Shown in pieces: positions 7,799 through 16,180 of a stretch of DNA of 64,000 nt. Each line of letters opens with the position of its first letter. The first letter of the stretch is position 1. The translations under genes were made by a program, and so were the position numbers. Source of the DNA: Streptomyces eurythermus (GTDB lineage: Bacteria > Actinomycetota > Actinomycetes > Streptomycetales > Streptomycetaceae); NCBI RefSeq assembly GCF_014649115.1, contig NZ_BMSK01000002.1, forward strand, positions 551,848-615,847. Direction: 5' to 3'. Under the pieces are notes generated by a model that saw only the letters and a list, made by a program, of their open reading frames with translations, made no database searches and had not been told where the DNA came from.

Positions 7799-10789
7799 TC
7801 AGTTGAGGGTCAGGAAGGAGCCCGCCCCGTTGCCGTACTCGATCCAGGCGCCGGACCGGGCGTCCGCCGGGACACCGGACCAGGCGGCGGTCAGGTCGGT
7901 CGGCACGCCGGGGGTGACGCGGGCCCGGTCGGGCGTGACCGTGACCTTGCCGGTGACGGGGCTGTCCGCGGTGATGTGGTTCACCTGATAGGTGTACGGA
8001 GTGACGGTCTCGTTCTCGGCCCCGATCGCGACCAGGGACACGAAGATGGCGTCGGCCGTGGGATGCGGCACGGTGATGGTGACCGCTCCGTCGCTGTCGG
8101 CGTCGGCGGTGTGGACGTCCTGGAGGACCCCGCCGACCTTGCTGCCCCAGAGGACGCCCGTGAGCGTGTCCTCCGCCGCGTCGAAGCGGACCGTGATCTG
8201 CGACGCCCTGGTGCCGGACGGGATCTCGGCGTCGTAGGAGATCTGCTGCGTCGTGGTCAGGGTGCCCTCGGTGGCGGGCGAGGAGACCGGTCCGTAGGCG
8301 GTGGCCGTCAGGGTGCTGGTGGCCGGGGTGACCGAGAATTGGGTCGAGCCGCTGGAGCCGGATCCCTTGATCTCGGCGGGGGCGCGGACGATCTGCGGGG
8401 TGACGACGATCGGGCTGCGGACGGTGGTGCGGCCGGAGGTCCAGGTGAGGGACCCGGTGTCGGCGCGTCCTGCGGGCGCGGTGGTCACGTCCAGGGTGAC
8501 GGTGAAGGTGCGCTTCTGGCCGGGGTGGCTGAAGTGCAGTACGGACGGGCTCACGGTGGCCTTGATGCCGGGGAGGTCCACCCGGGCGCGGTAGGTGCCG
8601 GCCGCGGTCGCGGTGACGGTGCGGGTGACGGTCTGCTTGCCGAAGAGGTCGCCGATGGCTATGGACGGGTAGTTGAGGTCGCTCGGGTCGATGGCCTTCG
8701 TTCCGGTTCCGGTGTGCACGCCGGAGCCTTCGAGGTACGCGAGCCAGTCCCGCTCGCCCGAGTCGTAGACGAGTCCGGGCCGCAGCATGGCCCGTGCGTC
8801 CACCTCGCCGGCGCCCTGCGCGAAGGCGTCGTCGCTGTTCTTGCCGTCCGCGGTCTTCGTCGGCGTGGCGGTGGTCATCATGGCCGACTTGATGCTCATC
8901 GGGGACCAAGTGGGGTGCTCCGAGAGGTAGAGCGCCGCCAGGCCGGCGATGTGCGGGGTGGCCATGGAGGTACCGGAGTAGTAGTCGAAGTCGTGGCCGT
9001 TGTTGCCGACCGGGGACACGGCCGCGAGGATCGTGACGCCGGGCGCGGTGATGTCGGGCTTGAGCAGGTCGCCGTTGCCGACGAGCGAGGGGCCGCGCGA
9101 GGAGAAGCCGGCCACCTGCGGGTAGACGTCCGAGGTGCCTCCCTTGGTGAGGGTGGCGGTGGCTCCGTCCGTGGCGGCGTAGGTGCGAACGGTGGTCGCA
9201 CCGGGGGTGTTGAGGTGGACGACCGGCAGGCTGTGCAGGTCGCCGTCCGTGCTGTCGTCGCTGGAGTTGACCAGGACGACGCCGATGCCGCCGGCCCGTC
9301 GGACCTCGGCGGACTTGTCGAGGCGGGAGTTGTAGCCCCGTTCGCAGACGACGATCTTCCCGGCCGTGCGGGCGGGGTCGAGGGAGTCCGGCATGCAGTA
9401 GTCCGCGTAGACGTCCACGGTATCGGGGTCCCGGACCGCGGAGCCCAGGACGAGCGGGGCGGGGCCGACCTGCCGGCGCACGGTGGTGCTGATGCCGGTG
9501 TAGCTCGCGCCGTTGCCCATGGTCACGGTGCCGGTGTGCGACGCGATGGTGCCGGCGGCGACCGTGGTGGTCCAGGGCGCGGTGTTGTCGAGGGTGGACG
9601 CCTTCGGGCCGGAGTTGCCCGCGGCGGTGGCGACGAAGACTCCGGCCGCGGCGGCGTTGCGGAGCGCGACCTGCGCCGGGTTGTCGTACGCGCTCTCGAA
9701 CATGCCGCCGAGCGAGTAGTCGATGACGTCCACGCCGTCGGCGACGGCCTGGTCGATGGCGGCGACGAGGTCGCTGGTCAGACCGCCGTCCGACTCGCCG
9801 TCCTTGCTCTGCCAGAGGGCCTTGTAGACGGCGATGGCGGCTGCGGGGGCCACGCCGGAGACGGTGGCGAGGTCCTCACCGCCGACCGTGGCGCGGACGT
9901 TGGCGTTGCCGGCCGCGGTGGACGCCGTGTGGGTGCCGTGGCCCTGGCTGTCGCGCGGGGAGATGTATCCGGCCCGGTTGGACTCCGGAACGGCGTCGAA
10001 CCAGGCGTCGCCGAAGTAGCGGGCGCTGATGACCTTCTCGTTGCAGGCCGCGGCGGTGAAGCTGTCGCCGGTCTGGCAGGTGCCCTTGAAGGTGCCGCCG
10101 TCCGCCTTGTGCATCACGGTGGTCGTGCCCACTCGGTAGGGGCGGTAGCGGTCCTTCTTGCCGGGCTTGCGGGAACTCAGGGCCGGGGCGTCGAAGGAGG
10201 GGTTCTCCGGCCAGATGCCGGTGTCGATGTCGCCGATGACGATGCCCTTACCGGCTTCGGCGGTCCCACCGAGGGCCTTCCACAGCCCCTTGGGGCCGGA
10301 GAGTCCGAGGAAGTCGGTGGAGCTCCGGTCGTCGGTGGCCTGGTGGAAACGGTCGGGGGCGATGTTCACGACGCTCCCGGTGTGGGCGAGGCGCACCAGT
10401 TGGCGGGCGTCGAGCCGGGCGCTGAAGGTGTTGGTGGTGACCGCGTAGTGCTGCCGGACGGTGGCGCCGACCTTCTTGGCGACGCGGGTCTGCTGGTCCG
10501 TCAGGTGGGTGCGGTACCGCTTGGCGGCGGCCGATGCGACATCGAGCTTGCCGCCCTCGGCGGGCTTCGTGGCGGCAAGGTCGCCGACCCCGCCGTCGTA
10601 GGTGACCAGAGGCTCGTCGGCGAGGGTGACCAGGTAGGTGCCGGTGGCGGATTCGGCGATCGGAGCGGCGACGGGAGCGGCGGTGGCGGTCGTGGCGAGG
10701 GGAAGGCTGAGCGCGGCAAGGGCGGTGGTGAGCGAGGCGGCGAGGGCGGCTCGCCGGTTGCGCGACGTTCTTCGCGGCAGAAGTGACAC
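7799..10789 (-). CDS. secreted S8 subtilisin-like serine protease with PA insert
   Basis: A 996-residue exported subtilase. Signal peptide at 1-38 (RRAALAASLTTALAALSLPL...TAAP) and an inhibitor-I9-like propeptide to about 170. The catalytic triad is Asp in VIGDIDTGIWPENPSF, His in SQGHGTHTASTAAG and Ser in YSGTSMATPHIAGLAALYLS. A protease-associated (PA) domain lies between His and Ser, and a fibronectin-III-like domain plus a C-terminal region follow. Order and length match large Streptomyces and plant-type subtilases. The gene is divergent from the TTA-containing regulator at 11068 across a 278-base gap likely to contain both promoters. Confidence 0.93.
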   Translation of the reverse strand: MSLLPRRTSRNRRAALAASLTTALAALSLPLATTATAAPVAAPIAESATGTYLVTLADEPLVTYDGGVGDLAATKPAEGGKLDVASAAAKRYRTHLTDQQTRVAKKVGATVRQHYAVTTNTFSARLDARQLVRLAHTGSVVNIAPDRFHQATDDRSSTDFLGLSGPKGLWKALGGTAEAGKGIVIGDIDTGIWPENPSFDAPALSSRKPGKKDRYRPYRVGTTTVMHKADGGTFKGTCQTGDSFTAAACNEKVISARYFGDAWFDAVPESNRAGYISPRDSQGHGTHTASTAAGNANVRATVGGEDLATVSGVAPAAAIAVYKALWQSKDGESDGGLTSDLVAAIDQAVADGVDVIDYSLGGMFESAYDNPAQVALRNAAAAGVFVATAAGNSGPKASTLDNTAPWTTTVAAGTIASHTGTVTMGNGASYTGISTTVRRQVGPAPLVLGSAVRDPDTVDVYADYCMPDSLDPARTAGKIVVCERGYNSRLDKSAEVRRAGGIGVVLVNSSDDSTDGDLHSLPVVHLNTPGATTVRTYAATDGATATLTKGGTSDVYPQVAGFSSRGPSLVGNGDLLKPDITAPGVTILAAVSPVGNNGHDFDYYSGTSMATPHIAGLAALYLSEHPTWSPMSIKSAMMTTATPTKTADGKNSDDAFAQGAGEVDARAMLRPGLVYDSGERDWLAYLEGSGVHTGTGTKAIDPSDLNYPSIAIGDLFGKQTVTRTVTATAAGTYRARVDLPGIKATVSPSVLHFSHPGQKRTFTVTLDVTTAPAGRADTGSLTWTSGRTTVRSPIVVTPQIVRAPAEIKGSGSSGSTQFSVTPATSTLTATAYGPVSSPATEGTLTTTQQISYDAEIPSGTRASQITVRFDAAEDTLTGVLWGSKVGGVLQDVHTADADSDGAVTITVPHPTADAIFVSLVAIGAENETVTPYTYQVNHITADSPVTGKVTVTPDRARVTPGVPTDLTAAWSGVPADARSGAWIEYGNGAGSFLTLN

Positions 10790-11067
10790 GGACTCTCCTC
10801 ATGGATTTCCACGCACGCCGGAGAGGCGAGCGTGGGTGCTCGCCTGCGGCGTGCGCTGGGGGCGGGAATCTCCGAACCGCCTGGCACCAGAGGTGACTGA
10901 CGGGTGGTCCGGGATGAGTGAACGCTGTGCAAATACCGACTGTCCAGATAACGTGATGGCGTCTTTGGCGTGGTGACCAAACGCGCCACGCGTGGGAAGA
11001 CCGGTCGGCCCGCACCGAAGGCAAGGGCCTCCCGCGCTGTCCACTCGCGTGGCAAGGAGGGCCGGCT

Positions 11068-12051
11068 GTGCTGGAAGCCGTGGGTGTGAGCGCGTTCGAC
11101 GAGAACGTGTACCGGACGGTGTTGTCGGGACAGCAGTGCACGGTGGGCGATCTCGCGGAGAGCGCGGGCGCCGGAGTGGCGCGTACCCGGCAGGCGTTGA
11201 AGCGGCTGGCCGGTCTCGGCCTCGTGCGGCGAGTGGGCCGGGGCCGCTGGGAGGCGGTGAGCCCCCGGTCGGCGCTCTCGGCCCTGCTGCACCGGCGTCG
11301 GTCCGAGGCGGAGACGCTGTACGGCGAGGTGGAGGCGGAACTGTCGGGCCTTCACCGCCTGTACTGGGCCAATCAGTTGAGGTCGGACCCGGAAGCCCTG
11401 GTGGAAGTGCTCTCGGACCCGAAGGTGATCGCCCGGCGGATCGACGAGGTGAACCGGTCCGTCACCACCCATTTATGGACGCTGGACAAGCCGCCGTACC
11501 TGGACGCGGTCGGTCAGCCGCACTTCCACGAGCAGGAGAAGGCGACCACCCGCGAGTGGGTGGAGCGCGGCGTGGACATCCGGGGCGTGTACTGCCTGGA
11601 GTCGATCGATCCGCCCGGCCGGATGGAGACCGTTCTGCGGCTTGCCGCGCTCGGAGAGAAGTCGCGGCTGCTGCGTCATCTCCCCTTCAAAGCGCGGATC
11701 GTGGACCGCAAGGTGGCGATGGTGCCGCTGACCGGTGGCAGCAAGGAATCCATCGTGCTCGTGCATCCGTCGGGCCTGCTGGACGGGCTGATCGAGCTGT
11801 TCGAGGCGTACTGGGAACGCGCCGAACCGCTGCTCGCCCATCAGGTGGACGAGGTGGAAGAAGGGCCTACCGACGAGGAGTTGGTGCTCGTGCGTCTGCT
11901 GCACGCCGGCTTCAAGGACGAGGCGATCGCCCGGCAGCTGGGGGTCAGCGTCCGCACGGCGACGCGGCGGGTGGCGGCTCTGCTGCGCACACTGGACGCC
12001 GGTACGCGGTTCCAGGCGGGGGTCCGGGCGCGGGAGCGCGGCTGGATCTGA
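11068..12051 (+). CDS. TrmB/LuxR-type helix-turn-helix regulator with a TTA codon
   Basis: A 327-residue regulator starting at GTG 11068, preceded by AAGGAGG seven bases away. The N-terminus (about 10-60) is a TrmB-like winged helix (CTVGDLAESAGAGVARTRQA). The middle resembles the phospholipase-D-like sensor region of TrmB proteins. The C-terminus (about 270-320) is a LuxR-type HTH (LHAGFKDEAIARQLGVSVRT). Codon 136 is TTA (11473-11475), read in Streptomyces only by the bldA tRNA, so translation should be linked to development. Its divergent neighbour is the S8 subtilase, the most likely target. Confidence 0.85.
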   Translation: MLEAVGVSAFDENVYRTVLSGQQCTVGDLAESAGAGVARTRQALKRLAGLGLVRRVGRGRWEAVSPRSALSALLHRRRSEAETLYGEVEAELSGLHRLYWANQLRSDPEALVEVLSDPKVIARRIDEVNRSVTTHLWTLDKPPYLDAVGQPHFHEQEKATTREWVERGVDIRGVYCLESIDPPGRMETVLRLAALGEKSRLLRHLPFKARIVDRKVAMVPLTGGSKESIVLVHPSGLLDGLIELFEAYWERAEPLLAHQVDEVEEGPTDEELVLVRLLHAGFKDEAIARQLGVSVRTATRRVAALLRTLDAGTRFQAGVRARERGWI

Positions 12052-12294
12052 GCCCGACCGGGGGTCGCCCGGCCTTCACCTCTCCGTGCGTCCGGTCCTT
12101 GACAGCGTCGCCCCAGCGACTGCGGAGCACTCCCTGCCGGGGTTGCCGCTCTACCGAGAGGCCACCGCGCGGGCGGACGCGGTGACAGGGGATCTTTAGG
12201 CAGGCACGAAGAGAGCCGACGCATGAGCCGCGCACAGTCGCACTACACCTCGGCGGACGGGGGGCGTCCCCGAGGGGTGGACACCTTTTGTTCA

Positions 12295-13020
12295 TTATGT
12301 GGCGAGTGTCGGGGTAGCTGGCTGCTGTTCGAAGGCGATCGGTGCCTGCTGTCCGCTTGCCGAGTGCCGCCGGCGGTTGTCGCGGGTGGTCCATCGGAAG
12401 ACGGCCCGGCGGCAGGCGCGGGCCCCATCGAAGCGGCGAGCGCCGCGGAACGTCTCGCCTTTGAGGGCCGCGTTGAAGCTCTCGGCGAGCGCGTTGTCCG
12501 CGCTCGTGCCGACCGCACCCATGGACTGCCGTACCCCAACTCGGCGTAGGGACCGGCGAATTCGCCGGAAGTGTGCTGGGCTCCGTGATCACAGTGGAAT
12601 ACGGCTCCGGCCAGGCTGCCGCAGGTCGCGGCGGCCGCATGGAGTGCATCGGCGACCAGCGAGGTGCGCATGTGGTCGGCGATCGACCAGCCCACCAGGG
12701 GGCGCGAGAAGCAGTCGATCACCGTCGCCGGATACAGGAACTTGCCGTCGCCCGCCAGCAGGTAGGTGATGTCCCCGACATACTTGGTGTTCGGCGTGTC
12801 CGCAGTGAGTTCGCGCCGCAGCAGGTCCGGCACGGGCGTGGCGGAGGGACCGGGCACGGTGGTGACCTGGCGTCTGCGCGGCCGCAGGCCGGCGAGCGCG
12901 GCGTCGGCCCGCCACTTGTAGAAACTGGAGCGGGCGACCTCCAGACCTCCAGCACCTGGCGCAACCGCTTCATGCCCCAGGCGCGGTGGTGGTCCTCGAC
13001 GAAACGGCAGCGGTTCACCA
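12295..13020 (-). pseudogene. IS3-type transposase orfB, frameshifted
   Basis: The rve-type integrase region of an IS3 transposase is spread over three frames: NRCRFVEDHHRAWGMKRLRQVLE, then NTKYVGDITYLLAGDGKFLY and FHCDHGAQHTSGEF (catalytic-core text), then ADNALAESFNAALKGE. Two lesions can be located. An 8-bp tandem duplication ACCTCCAG at 12937-12952 breaks the frame after VLEV. A one-base loss in a G run near 12536 breaks it before QSMGAVG. The stop is at 12295. Confidence 0.85.
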
Positions 13021-13185
13021 GTTCATCTCGGCGGCGAAAACTACGTCGCCTTGCGCAGGATGTCCCGCCCGACCGCGAGCTTCCGGGTTCTCCTTGCGCA
13101 CCGCCTTCGCCTCTGCGCGCAGGGCAGCGATCTCGGCCTGCAGTTCCTGTTCCGTGATGACCTCGCTCACCAGGACGTCCTTCGT

Positions 13186-13365
13186 CTAGCTGTTCGTCAT
13201 GCCGCTTTCACTGCGACGGGCCCGCTCGGCCCGCACCCGGTTGCGCAGCGTCTCCCGGCTGATGCCCAGATCCCTGCCGATGCCCCCGATGGTGTGGCTC
13301 GGGTCCGACGGGTACAGCGCGACCACGTCCGTCTTGAACTCGGGCGAGTAAACCTTCATCACCAT
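13186..13365 (-). CDS. IS3-type transposase orfA (short HTH protein)
   Basis: A 59-residue frame from ATG 13365 with a good TAGGAGG upstream. It begins MVMKVYSPEFKTDVVALY and contains IGGIGRDLGISRETLRNRVR, the HTH_Tnp_1 domain of IS3 orfA. It ends early at TAG 13186. The expected leucine-zipper part continues downstream in another frame (SEVITEQELQAEIAALRAE), so this gene is probably also damaged. Confidence 0.7.
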   Translation of the reverse strand: MVMKVYSPEFKTDVVALYPSDPSHTIGGIGRDLGISRETLRNRVRAERARRSESGMTNS

Positions 13366-13539
13366 AGAAGGCGCCTCCTACCCGTCCCCTGCCGGGACCG
13401 GAGTCAGAGGTGTCCACCACTCGGGGACAGGTCCCGAACGACAACCGCAAGCAGGTCGGCGGCGGCCGCACAGTGCCGCCGGCCATGAAGCGAGCGGGGC
13501 GGACTTACTGATCGTTCAGAATGAGTTGAGCTGCGGGTC

Positions 13540-13917
13540 TTGTGCTCGACGATCTCGGTCGGCAGTGTGTCGGGGGTGCGTGCTGATCTTGTGCCCGACG
13601 ACCTGTGGCAGCGGATTGCTCCGCTGTTGCCCCCTGCTCCCGAACGACGTCACCGCAATCCCGGGCGGCTGCGTGTTCCGGACCGCGTGGCACTCGCCGG
13701 CATCATGTACGTGCTGCGGACCGGTGTCGCCTGGCGCGATGTCCCCGCGGAGATCGTTGGCTGCTCCGGGGTGACGGCCTGGCGCCGACTGCGGGACTGG
13801 ACCGAGGCCGGCGTCTGGCCCCGCCTGCATGCCCTCCTGCTGACCGAGTTGCGCCGCGTCGGCCTGCTGGATCTCGACGACTGTGCGGTGGACGGCTCGC
13901 ACATCCGGGCCCTGAAA
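13540..13917 (+). pseudogene. IS5-type transposase, 5' half
   Basis: The N-terminal half (VPDDLWQRIAPLLPP...YVLRTGVAWRDVPAE...DDCAVDGSHIRALK) holds the DUF4096 domain and the first DDE aspartate (AVDGSHI). It stops being IS5 sequence at 13917, where the IS110-type element is inserted. Confidence 0.85.
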
Positions 13918-13939
13918 GACATCTCAGGGGGCTATGAAG

Positions 13940-15121
13940 TCAAGCCGCCTGCTCGGTCGGTGGTGACAGGAGCGGTGCGAACGCGTGCTGTTCATCAAAC
14001 TGCTGGCGGGTCTTGAGGCAGTGATGGAGCTGGCCGAGAAAGCGGTTCAGCAAGTGCCGTTGTGCGGCGGCGTGCCAGTCTCCGTGCTCGCGTCGGCGCC
14101 GGTAGTGGACGTTGGCTCCTGGTGATGCGGTGAGGGCGGCGAAGGCCCAGAGGAAGCCGGCGTTGATGAGGCGGTTGTTCTTGACGAAGCGGCGGCCGAC
14201 GAAGCGCTTCTTGCCGGAGGCTCGGGTGATGGGGGCGGATCCGGCGTACGACTTCAGCGCCCGGGCGTCGGTGAACCGTGCCCGGTCGTCGCCGAGCTCG
14301 GCGAGCACACGGGCGCCGAGCATGGGCCCCAGGCCCGGGAAGCTGAGCAGGATCTCGCTGTCGGCGTGCTGGTGAAAAGCGGCTGTGGCCGCCTCCGCGA
14401 GATCGTCCGCGGCCTGGCAGGTGGCGTCCAGCTGCTTGAGCAGGGCCAGGAGCTGGTGGCCGAAAACGTCCTCGACGCCGGGGAGCTGGTGGGCGTACTC
14501 GGCGCGGAAGACGGCCCGCAGCTGGGCGAGGGTGAGCTTCGCGGCCTTGGCCGGGGTCGGCGCCAGAGTGAGGATGACGCGGGCGTCAGCCCTGGTCAGA
14601 CCGCCTTGCTTGCCCTGGAAAGCCAGCAGAGCAGCGGGGTAATACTCGCGCAGGAGTGAGCGGACCTGGTTGGCGACCTGCTGCCGGGTCCAGACGGCGT
14701 CCTGCTGGGCTCGAGCCAGGACCGTGATCGCCTGGGCGAGTTCGGAGTCGGCCGGCAGGGGCCGGTGGGCGTGCATGTCGGTGCGCAGGATGTTCGCCAG
14801 GACCAGGGCGTCGCCGGGGTCGGACTTCTTTCGGCTGACGCCGTGGCGGTCGCGGTAGCGGGCGGCGGCAAGCGGGTTGATCGCGAAGACCTGACGACTG
14901 CCCGTGCGCAGGCTCGCGACCAGGAGGCCGTGGCTGGTCTCGATGGCCACCGGTATCGGATCGTCTGGGCTGTCACCGTGCTCGGCAAGGAGGTCCAGAA
15001 GCTGGTGGTAGCCGGCCGCGTCGTCGGTGATACGGGCCTTGGCGAGCAGAGTGCCGGCTTCGTCGACGAGGGCGACGTCGTGGTGGCGCTCTGCCCAGTC
15101 GATGCCGCAGAACACGGTCAA
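13940..15121 (-). CDS. IS110-family transposase (DEDD recombinase)
   Basis: An apparently intact transposase of about 393 residues. The N-terminal RuvC-like DEDD domain starts FCGIDWAERHHDVALVDEAG (first Asp), continues with VAIETSHGLLV (Glu) and SDPGDALVLANILRTD (last acidic pair). The C-terminal Tnp20 domain has GLGPMLGARVLAELGD and KSYAGSAPITRASGKKRFV, whose serine is the expected second catalytic residue. GGGAGG lies six bases before a TTG at 15121; GTG 15115 is the alternative. The protein is expected to act with a structured RNA made from its own left end. All motifs are present, so the element could be active. Confidence 0.92.
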   Translation of the reverse strand: MTVFCGIDWAERHHDVALVDEAGTLLAKARITDDAAGYHQLLDLLAEHGDSPDDPIPVAIETSHGLLVASLRTGSRQVFAINPLAAARYRDRHGVSRKKSDPGDALVLANILRTDMHAHRPLPADSELAQAITVLARAQQDAVWTRQQVANQVRSLLREYYPAALLAFQGKQGGLTRADARVILTLAPTPAKAAKLTLAQLRAVFRAEYAHQLPGVEDVFGHQLLALLKQLDATCQAADDLAEAATAAFHQHADSEILLSFPGLGPMLGARVLAELGDDRARFTDARALKSYAGSAPITRASGKKRFVGRRFVKNNRLINAGFLWAFAALTASPGANVHYRRRREHGDWHAAAQRHLLNRFLGQLHHCLKTRQQFDEQHAFAPLLSPPTEQAA

Positions 15122-15168
15122 GCTGTCCTCCCAGTTCCGTCCGTTTATGCAGGTCACGAGCACATGCG

Positions 15169-15565
15169 GGTCACGCGGCGCCCTAATCCAAGGACTCGTT
15201 GGTCCGCCATCTGAGTAGCCGTTCGCGACACCAGCGCACTCCAGGGGCTCGATCTTTCTGCAGAGCTCGCGGGCTCGCGGATGAACAAGAGGTCGACCCT
15301 GGAGCGGGCTCGCGCCGTGACGATCAACGTCCGAGTAGTCCCCGCGAGTTTCGCGGTGATCACGGAGGCGCCGGGCTGCGCCGCTCTTGACAGAGGCCTC
15401 AAGGGCCTGGAGAAACGGAGGCGTCAGCCTGTCGCCCGCGTCATCACCGCGAGCCCCGCAACGGACAGCGATGCCGCTCTTTGAGGAGGCCTTGAGGCCA
15501 GGGGGGATCCAGGCATTCGCTGTCCTATGCGAGCAGCCACCCCGGGGCAGTGCATGGTCCCGGGC
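15169..15565 (-). ncRNA. predicted bridge RNA of the IS110-type element, with extra guide-like loops
   Basis: Read in transposase direction, the left end folds into several long stem-internal-loop-hairpin modules. Module A (15525-15463): stem GGACAGCGAATGCC/GGCATCGCTGTCC, inner hairpin GGCC-UCAA-GGCC, and two internal strands matching the two sides of the actual target. Donor module (15232-15169): inner hairpin GGAC-CAACGA-GTCC, with right strand TGGATTAG perfectly complementary to the element's left end. Module B (15429-15374) has the same architecture (stem GGCTGACGCC/GGCGCAGCC, hairpin AGGCC-CUUGA-GGCCU). A looser module C lies at 15304-15239. The order target loop then donor loop upstream of the transposase matches known IS110 bridge RNAs, but this RNA would be about 400 nt instead of roughly 180. 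The 5' and 3' ends are not determined. Confidence 0.65.
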
Positions 15566-15588
15566 CGTCTGCTTACGCACTGGATTAG

Positions 15589-16067
15589 GGGGGGATCGCA
15601 CCGGTCCCTCGCCCGTTGACCGGAGCCGCCCCGGCTCCAAGCACCATCTGATCGTCGACCGTCACGGAACCCCGCTCGCCGTCACGCTCACCGGCGGCAA
15701 CCGGCACGACGTCACCCAGCTTCTGCCCCTGCCGGACGCGGTCCCACCGATCCGGGGTCTGCGCGGACGCCCCCGCCGCAAGCCCCGGCGACTGTACGCC
15801 GACCGGGGCTACGACTTCGACAAGTACCGCCGCCTGCTGTGGAAGCGCGGCATCAAGCCCATGATCGCCCGGCGCGGTGTCGCCCACGGCTCAGGGCTGG
15901 GCAAGGTGCGCTGGGTGGTCGAGCGCGCCTTCGCCTGGCTGCACCAGTTCAAACGGCTCCGCACCCGCTAGGAGCGACGCGCTGATCTCCACCAGGGCCT
16001 GCTCGAGCTGGCCTGCAGCCTCATATGCCTCCGCCGCCTGCGCACCTCATTCCGAAACGATCAGTAA
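15589..16067 (+). pseudogene. IS5-type transposase, 3' half with an amber codon
   Basis: The C-terminal half (SKHHLIVDRHGTPLAVTLTG, YADRGYDFDKYRR, VVERAFAWLHQFKRLR) carries the remaining DDE residues. A TAG at 15969-15971 replaces the tyrosine expected in FKRLRxRYExRADLHQG. The frame then continues as ERRADLHQGLLELACSLICLRRLRTSF to TAA at 16065-16067. The gene was therefore dead or dying independently of the IS110 insertion. Confidence 0.85.
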
Positions 16068-16180
16068 GCCGCCCCCGCCGGCACGGGCAACCGCTGCAGC
16101 CTCATTCCCCTCCAGGCGCGGAAGTCTGCGTCGGGCCGTGGAACCGTAGCCGCCTCCAGGATTGTCTGTTGGACTGCGGC

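Larger units (their letters stand above)
12266..13428 (-). mobile_element. decayed IS3-type insertion sequence with 23-bp terminal inverted repeats
   Basis: The element is bounded by near-perfect inverted repeats: 12266-12288 (GTCCCCGAGGGGTGGACACC...) and 13406-13428, 21 of 23 positions matching. It is 1163 bp long and carries leftward orfA and orfB remnants of an IS3-type transposase. No target-site duplication is visible. OrfB has at least two frameshifts, so the element cannot move itself. Confidence 0.85.
13917..15588 (-). mobile_element. intact IS110-type element inserted in the IS5 transposase gene
   Basis: The ends are fixed by reconstructing the target: an AG dinucleotide (CT on the element's strand) is present at both 13917-13918 and 15587-15588. 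Fusing the flanks with a single copy restores the IS5 frame exactly. There are no terminal inverted repeats, as usual for IS110. The left end in transposase orientation (about 465 bp, 15122-15588) is non-coding and highly structured; the right end is only 21 bases past the transposase stop. A CT core is the same dinucleotide as in the well-studied family member IS621. Confidence 0.85.
13504..16068 (+). mobile_element. IS5-type insertion sequence interrupted by an IS110-type element
   Basis: The terminal repeats read CTTACTGATCGTT at 13504-13516 and its reverse complement AACGATCAGTAAG at 16056-16068. The two halves of one IS5-type transposase lie inside these ends, separated by the IS110-type element at 13917-15588. 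Removing that element and one AG copy restores the reading frame ...RALKGGDRTGPSPVD... The TAA of the transposase (16065-16067) overlaps the right repeat. Confidence 0.85.

Noticed and set aside
7169..10786. A 1205-codon rightward open frame
   Set aside because: Antisense to the subtilase for most of its length; only the first 200 codons contain protein-like text, recorded separately as a remnant.
12266..13428. Target-site duplication of the IS3-type element
   Set aside because: Flanking bases (GGGGC left, AGGTC right) do not match in any 3-5 base register.
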